Shown here: positions 32,647-45,873 of the stretch, one piece after another
Position numbering within the stretch: position 1 is the stretch's first letter
Layout: every line of letters begins with the position of its first letter
NCBI RefSeq assembly: GCF_963583255.1
Contig: NC_084815.1
Location: 10,835,724-10,899,723 of the forward strand
DNA: 64,000 nt
Direction: 5' to 3'
Source: Pyrus communis
Lineage: Eukaryota; Streptophyta; Magnoliopsida; Rosales; Rosaceae
Notes under the pieces: model-generated
Database searches by the model: none
What the model was told of the DNA's origin: nothing
What the model saw: the letters and a program-made list of their open reading frames with translations, nothing else
Program-made: the position numbers and the translations under genes

Positions 32647-34598
32647 TGATGCGAGAATTTATACGCACACAAATTAAACCCTCTTTTCGTCAAATTGTAG
32701 TATATGTATAAGTAGGGATCGTTCTGGACCGGGGATTAGGAGGGATTGTTAATCACTTGGATTTGACTCAAAAACGTAAAAACACAATATAAAACACTAA
32801 ACTAGACTCAAAGAATGTAAAACTAAACTTTAAAACACTAAGACAAACCAAAGACTCAAAATGCTTTTAAAAACACAAACTAAAATGATTTCTAACTAAA
32901 TTGACATTAAAGTAAAGGGGGATTTAAGTTTATACGAAAATTGAAATAACGAAACAAGTTAAATAAACTAGACAGAATGTAAATATGAATGTGATGGAAT
33001 TGAATGGATGAATGCTAGCTAAGGGGTTCATCTCCATACATGTTATACTTGCATAATAAAACGATTTCCAATTGCATTTCAATAAATCATTAATTCTCAA
33101 CACTCCAAGTTAATTAGGTCCGCTTAAATTAACCGTCAAGTTTTCCTTACGTTAATGAATTGGATGATTGCATACGACAACCCAAAGCATTCCTCACAAG
33201 TTCCCTACATGAATTGCATAATAGAGATACAAGCAAGAATCATTAAGTTCTTTGAAAACTATAAGTGTTGACGAGGCATTCGTTACTATGATTGCATGAA
33301 ACTTATGCCAAGAATTCGTTTAACGCGATTGTTTATAAGCAACCTCCACTACTTGTGAATATAAGTTCATAACGATTAGGTGAAATTCACTTATATTCTA
33401 GCGTCAAATTCATGCATGAAAATTAAGTGTGCACTCTCAATAAACATACATAAATAGGTTATCAATAAAACAGTTAAACAAATTGAATTCACAACTTATG
33501 AAACGTAATTAGAAGTAATCAAATCAAAATGCAAGCATAAACATATATTTCGAATCACCCCCTAGCTAAAGGGGGGTTTAGTTCCTCATACAAAACAAAG
33601 AGAATTGAAATTAAACATTGAAATCAAAGAAACGCCTAAACATTCCAACAACTCAAACTTGAATTGTATGAACGTTTAGGCTCTCTTCTCTTCCTCTTTA
33701 TTGTAGCATAAGGTCTAGGGATAATTGGTTTGGGGGATGGAAGTGTGGAATGGAAGAGGAGTGGTGGAGAAGTGGAAGGGGAATGGAAAAATGGTGTTTG
33801 GATTATAAGGGGAGAGATGGGAAGCTCACGGCTAGGGAAGGGAGAATGTGTTTGTAATGTGTTGTGTATGAAATAAGATGTCCATGAATGAATGAATGCA
33901 AGGGTATTTATAGGAGTAGTGGAGGGAACATATGGCTATGTCATTTGTAGGTGAAGTAAGTGTGTGAGGTTGGTGAAGTAAGTGGATGTTGTAGGTGAAG
34001 TAGGTGGATGTTGTAGGTGAAGTAGTGGATGTGTGAGGTTGGTGAAGTAAGTGGAGGTTGTAGGTGAAGTAGGTGGATGTTGTAGGTGAAGTAGTGGATG
34101 TTGTAGGTGAAGTAGGTGGATGTTGTAGGTGATTATGAGTGATAAGTGATAAGTTTATGATATGTTAAGTGATAAGTGAATGATTATGATAAGTGATAAA
34201 TGAATGTATGATATGATAAGTGGTGAATGATATGTGGTGAATGATATGTGATAAGTGATATGTGATGTATGATATGTGATAGTGTGGAATGTTGGAATGT
34301 TATGCACGGCTAAGGATAAAGGAAAGGTTTAAATGTCCTAAAACTAAAGGGAACAAGGTTCCAACACTTTGGTCTTTAATTAGGTCTTCAATTTCGTCCA
34401 ACACTTTGGCTTCAAGCGTAAGCTATCCGTCCTTAGCCCAAAAGTGCTCCAAAAGTCTCCAAAATGCATCTTTTTGCTCCTTTAGCCCTTTGGACCTACA
34501 AACACACGAAAATAGCTTAAAGTACTAAAATAACTAAAGAAACATAACGTAAATGCACGAGAACAAGCTATTTAAGTCGCATGAATAGGCTCCTATCA
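32647..34598 (-). repeat. LTR J (3' LTR of JK)
   Basis: 1,952 bp, bordered by a PBS on the left and a purine tract on the right, so it is formally both a 5' and a 3' LTR. TATA 33905-33912, stem-loop 33637-33682, minisatellite 33945-34130. Confidence 0.92.
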
Positions 34599-34616
34599 AA
34601 TACCCCCACACTTATC
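34599..34616 (-). other. Terminal polypurine tract of JK
   Basis: Minus-strand GATAAGTGTGGGGGTATT abutting LTR J. Confidence 0.85.
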
Positions 34617-35357
34617 TTTTGCTAGTCCTCGAGCAAAACAAAACAAAAGAACACGAAACTAGACAAAACGAACAAAACACAACCTACACCTTCCAACAAT
34701 CGTCTCACGGATTTCCAATGCACAAGACAAGTTAAAAATCATTATTCCCATAGATTTTAGTCATCTTCACACTTGAATACATTCTTAATCATAGTCACCA
34801 CATACTATTTCACAATTAAGCATTTAAAACCATGTTTTGAATGTAGTAACATGCCTTAGAGAATTTGCTCAAATCCTTACAAGATATGCTCTCGTTTTTC
34901 ACACAGATTTTCTGACTACACACCTAAACTAGTTATATGTGAGAAGATTGATGTAATCATAAAAACAAACACTCACATATATGTATTTCAAAGGAAGCAA
35001 TTTCTGGAGTTAATAAGCATGTTTAGATATGATCTCATGAATGGAATGCTACTATTTAGACGCGAGAACCAGTGATACCATAAGCTCATACCAAGTTCAA
35101 ACTCCACAAATTGAAATACACAACACTCAAGATAGAAGTCAAGGGTTGTAACGGGGCTTGGGGTATGTGGATAACAAAGAAGGGATATGGAAAACAAAGG
35201 TTTTTAAAGAAATAGTGAGCAAAGCATTTGAATCAACTTAGAATTCACTTTTGAATGAAAACTCAACTTTTGAACAAAAAGGGAGAATTTAGACAATTTA
35301 CACCCAGAATTGGTGTTTTGGAACCTTTCTTCAATCACTTATTCTTTCATTTTTTTC

Positions 35358-35389
<32 letters not shown>

Positions 35390-37069
35390 CTTTTGAATCT
35401 CAAAACATCAACACTTAAACATTCTCTCCCCCACACTTATTTTCTTTCATAATGTAACTCAAAAGGAATTCAATTAAGTCATGCTCACTATCTTTTAAGA
35501 ACAAGGGTGGGGATTGTCCTAAACTAGGCTAGGTGAGGAAAATGTGGGTAAACAAAGAATAAAGGCTAAACAAGGCTCAACGGGGTTAAAACTTACAACA
35601 TATACGAAGTATGGGAAGTAAGGCTATTTGGCAATGGTGGTGGTCACTACACAACTTCTTCTTGAATATGTGTTATGCAAATCAATAACATGCTTTGAAT
35701 GAAATGGGCATGAGTTCTAGCATTTGGAACTATATGATAAAACGCCTTCTAAGTGGTAACCAAGCAAAGAATAATGAGATCATGCAACGACTTTAGAAAA
35801 CAAGAAATCACAGATTATACTCTCCAACGAACGTTATAGGCTCAAGTCTCTCAGGGTTGTAGCGTTTGTTTGAGTTCCTTCCTTCAAGCATGTTACAAAA
35901 ACGAATTTTTCTTTTATGATTGCATGTGAAGTCATACATTATAACCATAACCAAGCATATACCAAGAGTAAATCAAACTTTTCTCTATGTTTATAACTCT
36001 TTCTAACCGTCATGCAATTATAAACCAAATCCTTATCATTGTGTTGGAAGGTACCCTAAGACACAAACACACAAAAACGACTCAAAACACTCTTTTTAGG
36101 GTTTTTAAAACAAGTTTTTCAAATTTTTATGTGATTTTCGGAGTTATAAAACAAAACACACTAAAACACTCTAAAACAACTTAAAAACACCTTAAAACAG
36201 CAAGGAACAACATTTGAAGTTATGGGTGATAAAATCCCACGAATTTGCATTAAATAAACTTAGTTACCCCCCCCACACTTAAATCAAACATTGTCCTCAA
36301 TGTTTTAAGCATATGGTTCACACAAAACATAAGTAAACACACAAAAAACAATTTAAACATACTAACATGGCAGAATGTAATTAACAAAGAGAAGAGTTTA
36401 GGGACGCAAATCTGGTTATGGAGTGTAAATTCCATCTTCTCCTTGGTAATTGCATTGAGGCTTTGATCATAGTGACTCCACAGGCTTACTCTTGAACTGG
36501 TTTCCGCCCATCATTGATTTTCCTTTGTGCTACTCTTGATCTGGGCAGCAGGATGGTTCTTTTGGTTTCCCCCGAAGGTCTGAGCTTCCTCCTGTTATCT
36601 GTTTCTTTGTTCAATCTTTGCAGGAGTGGTCCCTTCTCTGGAAGTGTAACAACCGTTGAAGATGACTACTCGAGAGCAACGCTAGGTAAGCAATCAGGAA
36701 TAGATTCCAGGCAGTTGGCTCCAGATCGGAAGACTGACTCCAAGTGCCGGCTGATTGCTTCTTTTACTTTGCCATGCAAGTAAGAACAAGGACAAAGAAA
36801 AAGACAGGGACAGAGCATGATATGAAATACTTTTGCTTTTGATCTTGATGATATGAGATACCTTTGCTTTGAAGAAGCGGTGAATGAATCAGCACATGCT
36901 TCAATCCGCCGTTTCCTCCTGGGTCATATGTACTCCAGGCATCTGGTATCATCTTTGGGGAAGAAGAAAGAATTGAGTATTTTGAAAGGCTTTGCTGGGA
37001 GTGCGCCCTCAGAGGTGAGGGAGAGTTGGGCATTTTCTTCAGGTTTGCCCTGCCATAAAAGACGAAGGT
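34617..37069 (-). other. Non-coding 3' internal region of JK
   Basis: No credible gene. T-run at 35369-35390, AAGTGTGGGGG at about 35430-35443 (minus), and the hairpin plus purine module at 36267-36305. Same order as in A. Confidence 0.65.
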
Positions 37070-37619
37070 CGACATATATAGAGATAATATCAAGTGGTGG
37101 TACTTTTTACCCTTGTCGACAAACGTTTTGATCCCGTAAATCGGGCTCTTTGAAATAGTGGCGCCTCTTCGATCTTTGAATACGCCTCTTCGATTTCTGA
37201 GCAGGCGCCCCTTCGATTTCTGAATGACGCCCCTTCGCTTTCTGAACGACACGTGGTAGTGCAGATGCGGCTCCTTTTGACAAAGCTGCACGCGTCTTCT
37301 GAAAAGCAGAGAAAGCGTCGCCGAACTTTGCGCTTGTCGGCTAAAGATGTGTAGATGCGATGATGGCCTCCACGTGTTTTCAGCTTTGTCAGAAATCTTT
37401 TGACAAAGTTGAACGCGTCTTCTGAAAAGCAGAGAACGCGTCGCCTAAATTACGCCGGAAATTCCGGCTTTTCGAATTGGTGGACGCGTCGCCTTGGCTT
37501 CTTATAGAGCTATCGATCACCACAACAAACACACTCTGAAGAATTCCCATTCTTGAAAATCGACTCCGGCCCTTTGAGAATTAACTCCATCCGCCCCTCT
37601 CTTTGAACACTTTTGAAAA
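37070..37619. promoter_or_regulatory. Divergent promoter-like block of JK
   Basis: CTTATAGAG at 37501-37509 on the plus strand, about 110 bp before the antisense ORF; CATATATAG at 37074-37082 facing left; four 22-bp repeats at 37155-37253; CACGTG and TTGACAAAG motifs. Confidence 0.5.
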
Positions 37620-38297
37620 ATGGCAAACCCATCGAACCTTAGCTTGGAATTGAGCCTTAGCAGTGATACGGGCGCGCCGCGTCAAGGTAACGTATGGCGC
37701 CCTTCTTTCTTATCTTCTAACGGTCCTCTCACAGGTGAAGACTCCGTGATGCAGGACGCCACAACAGCTACAATAGTAGCTAGGAACCTCCTCACTCCAA
37801 AAGATAGTAGGCTGCTGTCAGGACGGTCCGATGAGTTGGCCGTTCAAGAGTCCCTCGCACTTAGTGTTCAGTGTGCGAGTTCTGTGTCCAACATGGGCCA
37901 ACGCCTGCTTGCTCGCTCCCGTCAGGTGGAATCATTGATGGCAGAGGTGGAAAGTCTTAAGCAGGAGATCAAACTGCTTAAGCATGAGAATAGAAGTTTG
38001 CACGTGCTTGCCAACAACTATTCGACGGGCATGAAGAGGAAGCTTGATGAACTGCAAGAGTCTGAAGGTCGGATTCAAAGTGACCGTCAAAGGTTTTCGT
38101 CTTTCCTCCAGAGGCACCTTTTTCCTGGATCATCCAGCGTTTGGCCAAGTATTGAGGCCTCGAATGCTCTATCTTCGATGCCTCTAGCTCCGATGCCTTC
38201 CGCTCCTATGTCTTCTGCCCCGATGCCTTCTGTCTCGATGCCTTCCGCTTCAAGAGTTTTGCCACGTAGTGGGTCTTTAAGTAAACAACCTTTGTGA
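37620..38297 (+). CDS. Antisense coiled-coil ORF carried by JK
   Basis: 225 codons, intact, differing from D's copy at only a few positions (for example TGAPRQG against TAAPRQG, LAPMPS against LSPMPS). Opposite to JK, so in this nest it lies in D's sense orientation. Function not recognised. Confidence 0.6.
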   Translation: MANPSNLSLELSLSSDTGAPRQGNVWRPSFLSSNGPLTGEDSVMQDATTATIVARNLLTPKDSRLLSGRSDELAVQESLALSVQCASSVSNMGQRLLARSRQVESLMAEVESLKQEIKLLKHENRSLHVLANNYSTGMKRKLDELQESEGRIQSDRQRFSSFLQRHLFPGSSSVWPSIEASNALSSMPLAPMPSAPMSSAPMPSVSMPSASRVLPRSGSLSKQPL

Positions 38298-38364
38298 AGC
38301 CTCGCCACTTTTATTATTATTATTATTTATTTTATTTTTTTTTTTTTTTTTAACATAAATAAAA

Positions 38365-39288
38365 TCAAACGGCATGGAATTGGTCCTTGAATGGAAGGTG
38401 ATACTTGAAGTGAACCGGCATTGGTTTGAATTCTAATGTAGGTGCCTGATTCATAAAAAACAACAAGTTAGTATAAAATGTAATGGAATTTGAAAAAAAT
38501 GACTTACTTGTTTTGTCTGACAAGAACTCAATGACAAACACCACTCCTTTGAAAGTTTCAGGGATATTGGACTTGGCCAGATTGCATGTGATGGTTATGA
38601 CTTGTCCAATGTCATCAAATTCAACTTTTTTGGGCATTGTTGTCTCAAGTATATCCCCTTTGATGAATTCATGAAATTCCCTACTTTGCACCTTTGGAAG
38701 GTCTTCCAAGATGTCTTTTTCACTTTCTTCTTCCTTGGAATTCATGAACCTGCAAGGAATAGGGATATTAGGTGGAATGGGGTTAGAACTAATTGGAACA
38801 ACCTTACTTGAATTAGATGGCGTAGGAGCAATAAGTGCTTCCGGCAAAGGTGCTTCAAATCCTCCCTTCGGATTTACAATGGTTGAACTAGGGAGTTTGC
38901 CTTGGTCGCAAAATTGTCCTACGAACTCCGCTATCTGCCCAATTTGCTTTTCCAAGTGATCCAACCTTTTGTCTTCTTGTCGAGCCTCATTGTCTTGATT
39001 TTGTGAGCCCTGCACCAAACAAATTAATTCGTTAAGCTTTTGATTATAATCTATTGACGAACTTAAATTTGGTTGGGCATATTGAATATGAGGTTGTGGT
39101 GGCTGCCAATATCCTCCTTGTTGAGCATTTTGAGGTTCCCACCACATAGAGTTTGAATGATCACTCCAATCCGAATTGTAAGTATTGGAAAACACGTTAT
39201 TCCTTGATTGAAGATTAGATATATCAACTCTTTGCATTTGGGACCTTTCCATGAGCTGTGACAAAAGAGAAGCGTTATCAAGTGCCAT
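38365..39288 (-). CDS. Gag-linker-derived ORF of JK
   Basis: 307 codons from the shared MALDN start (an open frame extends upstream to 39447 through the PBS and LTR edge, but has no ATG of its own lineage). Nearly identical to D's ORF, with the same internal deletion, non-Athila segment and intron-like segment. Confidence 0.6.
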   Translation of the reverse strand: MALDNASLLSQLMERSQMQRVDISNLQSRNNVFSNTYNSDWSDHSNSMWWEPQNAQQGGYWQPPQPHIQYAQPNLSSSIDYNQKLNELICLVQGSQNQDNEARQEDKRLDHLEKQIGQIAEFVGQFCDQGKLPSSTIVNPKGGFEAPLPEALIAPTPSNSSKVVPISSNPIPPNIPIPCRFMNSKEEESEKDILEDLPKVQSREFHEFIKGDILETTMPKKVEFDDIGQVITITCNLAKSNIPETFKGVVFVIEFLSDKTSKSFFSNSITFYTNLLFFMNQAPTLEFKPMPVHFKYHLPFKDQFHAV

Positions 39289-39376
39289 GTTGTTCTTAAC
39301 AAACAAAACACAAATAAAAACTAAATCTAAAAGACAATACAGAAACAAACAATCCAAGGGATTAGCAAATTTTCTA

Positions 39377-39395
39377 ATCCCCGGCAACGGCGCCA
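39377..39395 (-). other. Primer-binding site, tRNA-Asp (JK)
   Basis: Perfect tRNA-Asp match, five bases inside LTR K. Confidence 0.9.
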
Positions 39396-39400
39396 AAATT

Positions 39401-41352
39401 TGATGCGAGAATTTATACGCACACAAATTAAACCCTCTTTTCGTCAAATTGTAGTATATGTATAAGTAGGGATCGTTCTGGACCGGGGATTAGGAGGGAT
39501 TGTTAATCACTTGGATTTGACTCAAAAACGTAAAAACACAATATAAAACACTAAACTAGACTCAAAGAATGTAAAACTAAACTTTAAAACACTAAGACAA
39601 ACCAAAGACTCAAAATGCTTTTAAAAACACAAACTAAAATGATTTCTAACTAAATTGACATTAAAGTAAAGGGGGATTTAAGTTTATACGAAAATTGAAA
39701 TAACGAAACAAGTTAAATAAACTAGACAGAATGTAAATATGAATGTGATGGAATTGAATGGATGAATGCTAGCTAAGGGGTTCATCTCCATACATGTTAT
39801 ACTTGCATAATAAAACGATTTCCAATTGCATTTCAATAAATCATTAATTCTCAACACTCCAAGTTAATTAGGTCCGCTTAAATTAACCGTCAAGTTTTCC
39901 TTACGTTAATGAATTGGATGATTGCATACGACAACCCAAAGCATTCCTCACAAGTTCCCTACATGAATTGCATAATAGAGATACAAGCAAGAATCATTAA
40001 GTTCTTTGAAAACTATAAGTGTTGACGAGGCATTCGTTACTATGATTGCATGAAACTTATGCCAAGAATTCGTTTAACGCGATTGTTTATAAGCAACCTC
40101 CACTACTTGTGAATATAAGTTCATAACGATTAGGTGAAATTCACTTATATTCTAGCGTCAAATTCATGCATGAAAATTAAGTGTGCACTCTCAATAAACA
40201 TACATAAATAGGTTATCAATAAAACAGTTAAACAAATTGAATTCACAACTTATGAAACGTAATTAGAAGTAATCAAATCAAAATGCAAGCATAAACATAT
40301 ATTTCGAATCACCCCCTAGCTAAAGGGGGGTTTAGTTCCTCATACAAAACAAAGAGAATTGAAATTAAACATTGAAATCAAAGAAACGCCTAAACATTCC
40401 AACAACTCAAACTTGAATTGTATGAACGTTTAGGCTCTCTTCTCTTCCTCTTTATTGTAGCATAAGGTCTAGGGATAATTGGTTTGGGGGATGGAAGTGT
40501 GGAATGGAAGAGGAGTGGTGGAGAAGTGGAAGGGGAATGGAAAAATGGTGTTTGGATTATAAGGGGAGAGATGGGAAGCTCACGGCTAGGGAAGGGAGAA
40601 TGTGTTTGTAATGTGTTGTGTATGAAATAAGATGTCCATGAATGAATGAATGCAAGGGTATTTATAGGAGTAGTGGAGGGAACATATGGCTATGTCATTT
40701 GTAGGTGAAGTAAGTGTGTGAGGTTGGTGAAGTAAGTGGATGTTGTAGGTGAAGTAGGTGGATGTTGTAGGTGAAGTAGTGGATGTGTGAGGTTGGTGAA
40801 GTAAGTGGAGGTTGTAGGTGAAGTAGGTGGATGTTGTAGGTGAAGTAGTGGATGTTGTAGGTGAAGTAGGTGGATGTTGTAGGTGATTATGAGTGATAAG
40901 TGATAAGTTTATGATATGTTAAGTGATAAGTGAATGATTATGATAAGTGATAAATGAATGTATGATATGATAAGTGGTGAATGATATGTGGTGAATGATA
41001 TGTGATAAGTGATATGTGATGTATGATATGTGATAGTGTGGAATGTTGGAATGTTATGCACGGCTAAGGATAAAGGAAAGGTTTAAATGTCCTAAAACTA
41101 AAGGGAACAAGGTTCCAACACTTTGGTCTTTAATTAGGTCTTCAATTTCGTCCAACACTTTGGCTTCAAGCGTAAGCTATCCGTCCTTAGCCCAAAAGTG
41201 CTCCAAAAGTCTCCAAAATGCATCTTTTTGCTCCTTTAGCCCTTTGGACCTACAAACACACGAAAATAGCTTAAAGTACTAAAATAACTAAAGAAACATA
41301 ACGTAAATGCACGAGAACAAGCTATTTAAGTCGCATGAATAGGCTCCTATCA
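39401..41352 (-). repeat. LTR K (5' LTR of JK)
   Basis: 1,952 bp, apparently identical to J. TATA 40659-40666, stem-loop 40391-40436. Its outer end is a clean CCTATCA, joined to TATGTCGACC inside the TATATATG motif of the divergent block. Confidence 0.92.
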
Positions 41353-43109
41353 TATGTCGACCTTCATCTTTTATGGCAGGGCAAACCTGAAGAAAATGCC
41401 CAACTCTCTCTCACCTCTGAGGGCGCACTCCCAGCAAAGCCTTTCGAAATACTCAATTCTTTCTTCTTCCCCAAAGATGATACCAGATGCCTGGAGTACA
41501 TATGACCCAGGAGGAAACGGCGGATTGAAGCATGTGCTGATTCATTCACCGCTTCTTCAAAGCAAAGGTATCTCATATCATCAAGGTCAAAAGCAAAAAT
41601 ATCTCATATCATGCTCTTTCCCTGTCTTTTTCTTTGTCCTTGTTCTTACTTGCATGGCAAAGTAAAAGAAGCAATCACCCGGCACTTGGAGTCAGTCTAC
41701 CGATCTGGAGCCAACTGCCTGGAATCTATTCCTGATTGCTTACCTAGCGTTGCTCTCGAGTAGTCATCTTCAACGGTTGTTACACTTCCAGAGAAGGGAC
41801 CACTCCTGCAAAGATTGAACAAAGAAACAAATAATAGGAGGAAGCTCAGACCTTCGGGGGAAACCAAAAGAACCATCCTGCTGCCCAGTTCAAGAAGTAG
41901 CACAAAGGAAAATCAACGATGGGCAGAAACCAGTTCAAGAGTAAGCCTGTGGAATCACAAAGATCAAAGCCTCAATGCAATCACCAAGGAGAAGAGGGAA
42001 TTTACACTCCATAACCAGATTTGCGTCCCTAAACTCTTCTCTTTGTTAATTACATTATGCCATGTTTAATATGTTTAGTTGCTTTTTGTGTGTTTACTTA
42101 TGTTTTGTGTGAATCTATGCTTAAAACATTGAGGACAATGTTTGATTTAAGTGTGGGGGGGGGGGGGGGTAACTAAAGTGTTTTGATGCAAATTCGTAGG
42201 GTTTTATCCACCATAACTTCTAATGTTGTTCCTTGCTATTTTAAGGTGTTTTTAAGTTGTTTTAGAGTGTTTTAGTGTGTTTTGTTTTATAATTCGAAAA
42301 TCCCATAAAAATTTGAAAAATTGTTTTGAAAAACCCAAAAAGAGTTGTTTTAAAGTTGTTTTTGTGTGTGTGTTTGTGTCTTAGGGTACCTTCCAACACA
42401 ACGATAAGGATTTGGTTTATAATTGCATGACGGTTAGAAAGAGTTATAAACATAGAGAAAAGTTTGATTTACTCTTGGTATATGCTTGGTTATGGTTATA
42501 ATGTATGACTTCACATGCAATCATAAAAGAAAAAAAAATTCGTTTTTGTAACATGCTTGAAGGAAGAAACTCAAACAAACGCTACATCCCTGTGAGACTC
42601 GAGCCATTACTTTCTTTGGAGAGTTATTTTCTGTGATTCTTTATTTTCTAAAGTTGTTGCATGATCTCATTATTCCTTGCTTGGTTGCTACTTAGAATGC
42701 AATTGTATCATGATAGAACTAAATGCTAGAACTCATGCCCATTTCATTCAAAGCATGTTATTGATTTGCATAACACATATTCAAGAAGAAGTTGTGTAGT
42801 GACCACCACCATAGCCAAATAGCCTTACTTCCCATACTTCATATATGTTGTAAGTTTTAACCCCGTTGAGCCTTGTTTAGCCTTTATTCTTTGTTTACCC
42901 ACATTTTCCTCACCTAGCCTAGTTTAGGACAATCCCCACCCTTGTTCTTAAAAGATAGTGAGCATGACTTAATTGAATTCCTTTTGAGTTACATTATGAA
43001 AGAAAATAAGTGTGGGGGAGAGAATGTTTAAGTGTTGATGTTTTGAGATTCAAAAGAAAAGAAAAAAAAAAGAGAAAAGAAAGAAAGAAAAAAAAAAAAA
43101 AAAAAAAGA
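41353..43109 (+). repeat. 1.76-kb segment duplicated on both sides of JK, right copy
   Basis: Partner of 30618-32373. After it, D's sequence continues normally (GAGCTTGAAAA, 43110 on) to the purine tract at 43866-43888. A normal integration would duplicate 5 bp, not 1.76 kb. Confidence 0.85.
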
Positions 43110-43888
43110 GCTTGAAAAAAAAAAAAAAAAAAAAAATGAAAGAATAAGTGATTGAAGAAAGGTTCCAAAACACCAATTCTGGGCGTAAATTGTCTAAATT
43201 CTCCCTTTTTGTTCAAAAGTTGAGTTTTCATTCAAAAGTGAATTCTAAGTTGATTCAAATGCTTTGCTCACTATTTCTTTAAAAACCTTTGTTTTCCATA
43301 TCCCTTCTTTGTTATCCACATACCCCAAGCCCCGTTACAACCCTTGACTTCTATCTTCAGTGTTGTGTATTTCAATTTGTGGAGTTTGAACTTGGTATGA
43401 GCATATGGTATCACTGGTTCTCGCGTCTAAGTAGTAGCATTCCATTCATGAGATCATATCTAAACATGCTTATTAACTCCAGAAATTGCTTCCTTTGAAA
43501 TACATATATGTGAGTGTTCGTTTTTATGATTACATCAATCTTCTCACATATAACTAGTTTAGGGTGTGTAGTCAGAAAATCTGTGTGAAAAACGAGAGCA
43601 TATCTTGTAAGGAATTGAGCAAATTCTCTAAGGCATGTTACTACATTCAAAATATAGTTTTAAATGCTTAATTGTGAATTAGTATGTGGTGACTATGATT
43701 AAGAATGTACTTAAGTGTCAAGATGGCTAAAATCTGTGGGAATAATGATTTTTAACTTGTCTTGTGCATTGGAAATCCGTGAGACGATTGTTGGAAGGTG
43801 TAGGTTGTGTTTTGTTCGTTTTGTCTAGTTTCGTGTTCTTTTGTTTTGTTTTGCTCGAGGACTAGCAAAAGATAAGTGTGGGGGTATT
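43110..43888 (+). other. End of D interior with terminal polypurine tract
   Basis: A-run (43118-43137), family-common non-coding sequence, then AAAAGATAAGTGTGGGGGTATT (43867-43888) ending at the 3' LTR. Confidence 0.75.
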
Positions 43889-45868
43889 TGATAGGAGCAT
43901 ATTCATGCGACTTAAATAGCTTGTTCTCGTACATTTACGTTATGTTTCTTTAGTTATTTTAGTACTTTAAGCTATTTTCGTGTGTTTGTAGGTCCAAAGG
44001 GCTAAAGGAGCAAAAAGATGCATTTTGGAGACTTTTGGAGCACTTTTGGGCTAAGGACGGATAGCTTATGCTTGAAGCCAAAGTGTTGGACGAAATTGAA
44101 GACCTAATTGGAGCCAAAGTGTTGGAACCTTGTTCTCTTTAGTTTTAGGACATTTAAACCTTTCCTAATCCCAATCATGCCATGCATAACACACATCCAT
44201 TCTAACACATTGTCATTGAACATGCATTTCCTTCATTAGTTAACCCACATGCACTTATCACTTATCATCACCACATATCATATCACTTAATCACTTAATC
44301 ACTTATCACTTATCATCACCACTTAACCACTTATCATATCATAACCACATATCATATCACTTATCACTTATCACTTAATACAACATCCACCCACTTCACC
44401 TACAACATCCACCCACTTCACCTACAACATCCACCTACTTCACCTACAACATCCACCCACTTCACCTACAACATCCACCTACTTCACCTACAACATCCAC
44501 TTCACCTACAACATCCACCTACTTCACCTACAACATCCACCTACTTCACCTACAAATGACATAGCCATATGTTCCCTCCACTACTCCTATAAATACCCTT
44601 GCATTCATTCATTCATGAACATCTCATTTTCATACACAACACATTACAAACACATTCTCCCTTCCCTAGCCGTGAGCTTCCCATCTCTCCCCTTATAATC
44701 CAAACACCATTTTTCCATTCCACACTTCCATCCCCCAAACCAATTATCCCTAGACCTTATGCTACAATAAAGAGGAAGAGAAGAGGGCCTAAACGTTCAT
44801 ACAATTCAAGTTTGAGTTGTTGGAATGTTTAGGCGTTTCTTTGATTTCAATGTTTAATTTCAATTCTCTTTGTTTTGTATGAGGAACTAAACCCCCCCTT
44901 AGCTAGGGGGTGATTCGAAATATATGTTTATGCTTGCATTTTGATTTGATTACTTCTAATTGCATTTCATAAGTTGTTGATTCAATTTGTTTAACCGTTT
45001 GATTGATAACTTATTTATGTATGTTTATTAAGAATGCGCGCTTAATTTTCATGCATGAATATGACGCTAGAATATAAGTGATTTTCACCTAATCGTTATG
45101 AACTTATATTCACAAGTAGTGGAGGTTGCTTATAAACAATCGCGTTAAATGAATTCTTGGCACGAGTTTCATGCTCATCATAGTAACGAATGCCTCGTCA
45201 ACACTTATAGTTTTCATAATGCTTAATGATCTTTGATTGTATCTTTATTGTGCTGTTCACGTAAAGGACTTTTGGAGAATGTTGTGAATTGCGTTGCGCT
45301 AACCCATCCAATTCATTAACTTAAGGAAAACTTGACGGTTAATTTAAGCGGACCTAATTAACTTGGAGTGTTGAGAATTAATGATTTATTGAAATGCAAT
45401 TGGAAATCGTTTTATTATGCAAGTGTAACATATGTGGAGATGACCCCCTTAGCTATTCTATCATCCATTCATTCCATTTCATCAATTTCATATTTACATT
45501 CTGTCTAGTTTATTTAACTTGTTTCGTTATTTCAATTTTCGTATAAACTTAAATCCCCCTTTACTTTAATGTCAATTTAGTTAGAAATCATTTTAGTTTG
45601 TGTTTTTAAAAGCATTTTGAGTCTTTGGTTTGTCTTAGTGTTTTAAAGTTTAGTTTTACATTCTTTGAGTCTAGTATAGTGTTTTAAAGTTTAGTTTTAC
45701 ATTCTTTGAGTCTAGTTTAGTGTTTTATATTGTGTTTTTACGTTTTTGAGTCAAATCCAAGTGATTAACAATCCCTCCTAATCCCCGGTCCAGAACGATC
45801 CCTACTTGCACCTATACTACAATTGATAAAAAGAGGGTTTAATTTGTGTGCGTATAATTCTCGCATCA
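43889..45868 (+). repeat. 3' LTR of element D
   Basis: 1,980 bp, partner of 26316-28295. TATA 44588-44595, stem-loop 44788-44833. Followed by TGCAT. Confidence 0.95.
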
Positions 45869-45873
45869 TGCAT

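Larger units (their letters stand above)
32647..41352 (-). mobile_element. Non-autonomous Athila-derived element JK inside D
   Basis: An 8.7-kb unit in opposite orientation to D. LTR J 32647-34598, purine tract 34599-34616, 3' region, antisense ORF 37620-38297, gag-like ORF 38365-39288, PBS 39377-39395, LTR K 39401-41352. The LTRs are both 1,952 bp and I saw no difference between them. There is no 5-bp target duplication: the right side is TATGT (41353) and the left side continues into PBS and gag. See the duplication entries. Confidence 0.85.
26316..45868 (+). mobile_element. Non-autonomous Athila-derived element D, interrupted by JK
   Basis: LTRs 26316-28295 and 43889-45868, both 1,980 bp with very few differences (TGATAGAAG against TGATAGGAG at the start; one C/T near 27384/44957). 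PBS 28301-28319, gag-like ORF, antisense ORF, divergent block, 3' region, then JK and a duplicated 3' region, then the terminal purine tract. TSD TGCAT. It is the same subfamily as JK and close to A. Confidence 0.93.

Noticed and set aside
35255..35452. Phe-rich open frames across T-runs (also 2964-3152, 42994-43231 and 52972-53169)
   Set aside because: They are translations of homopolymer tracts.
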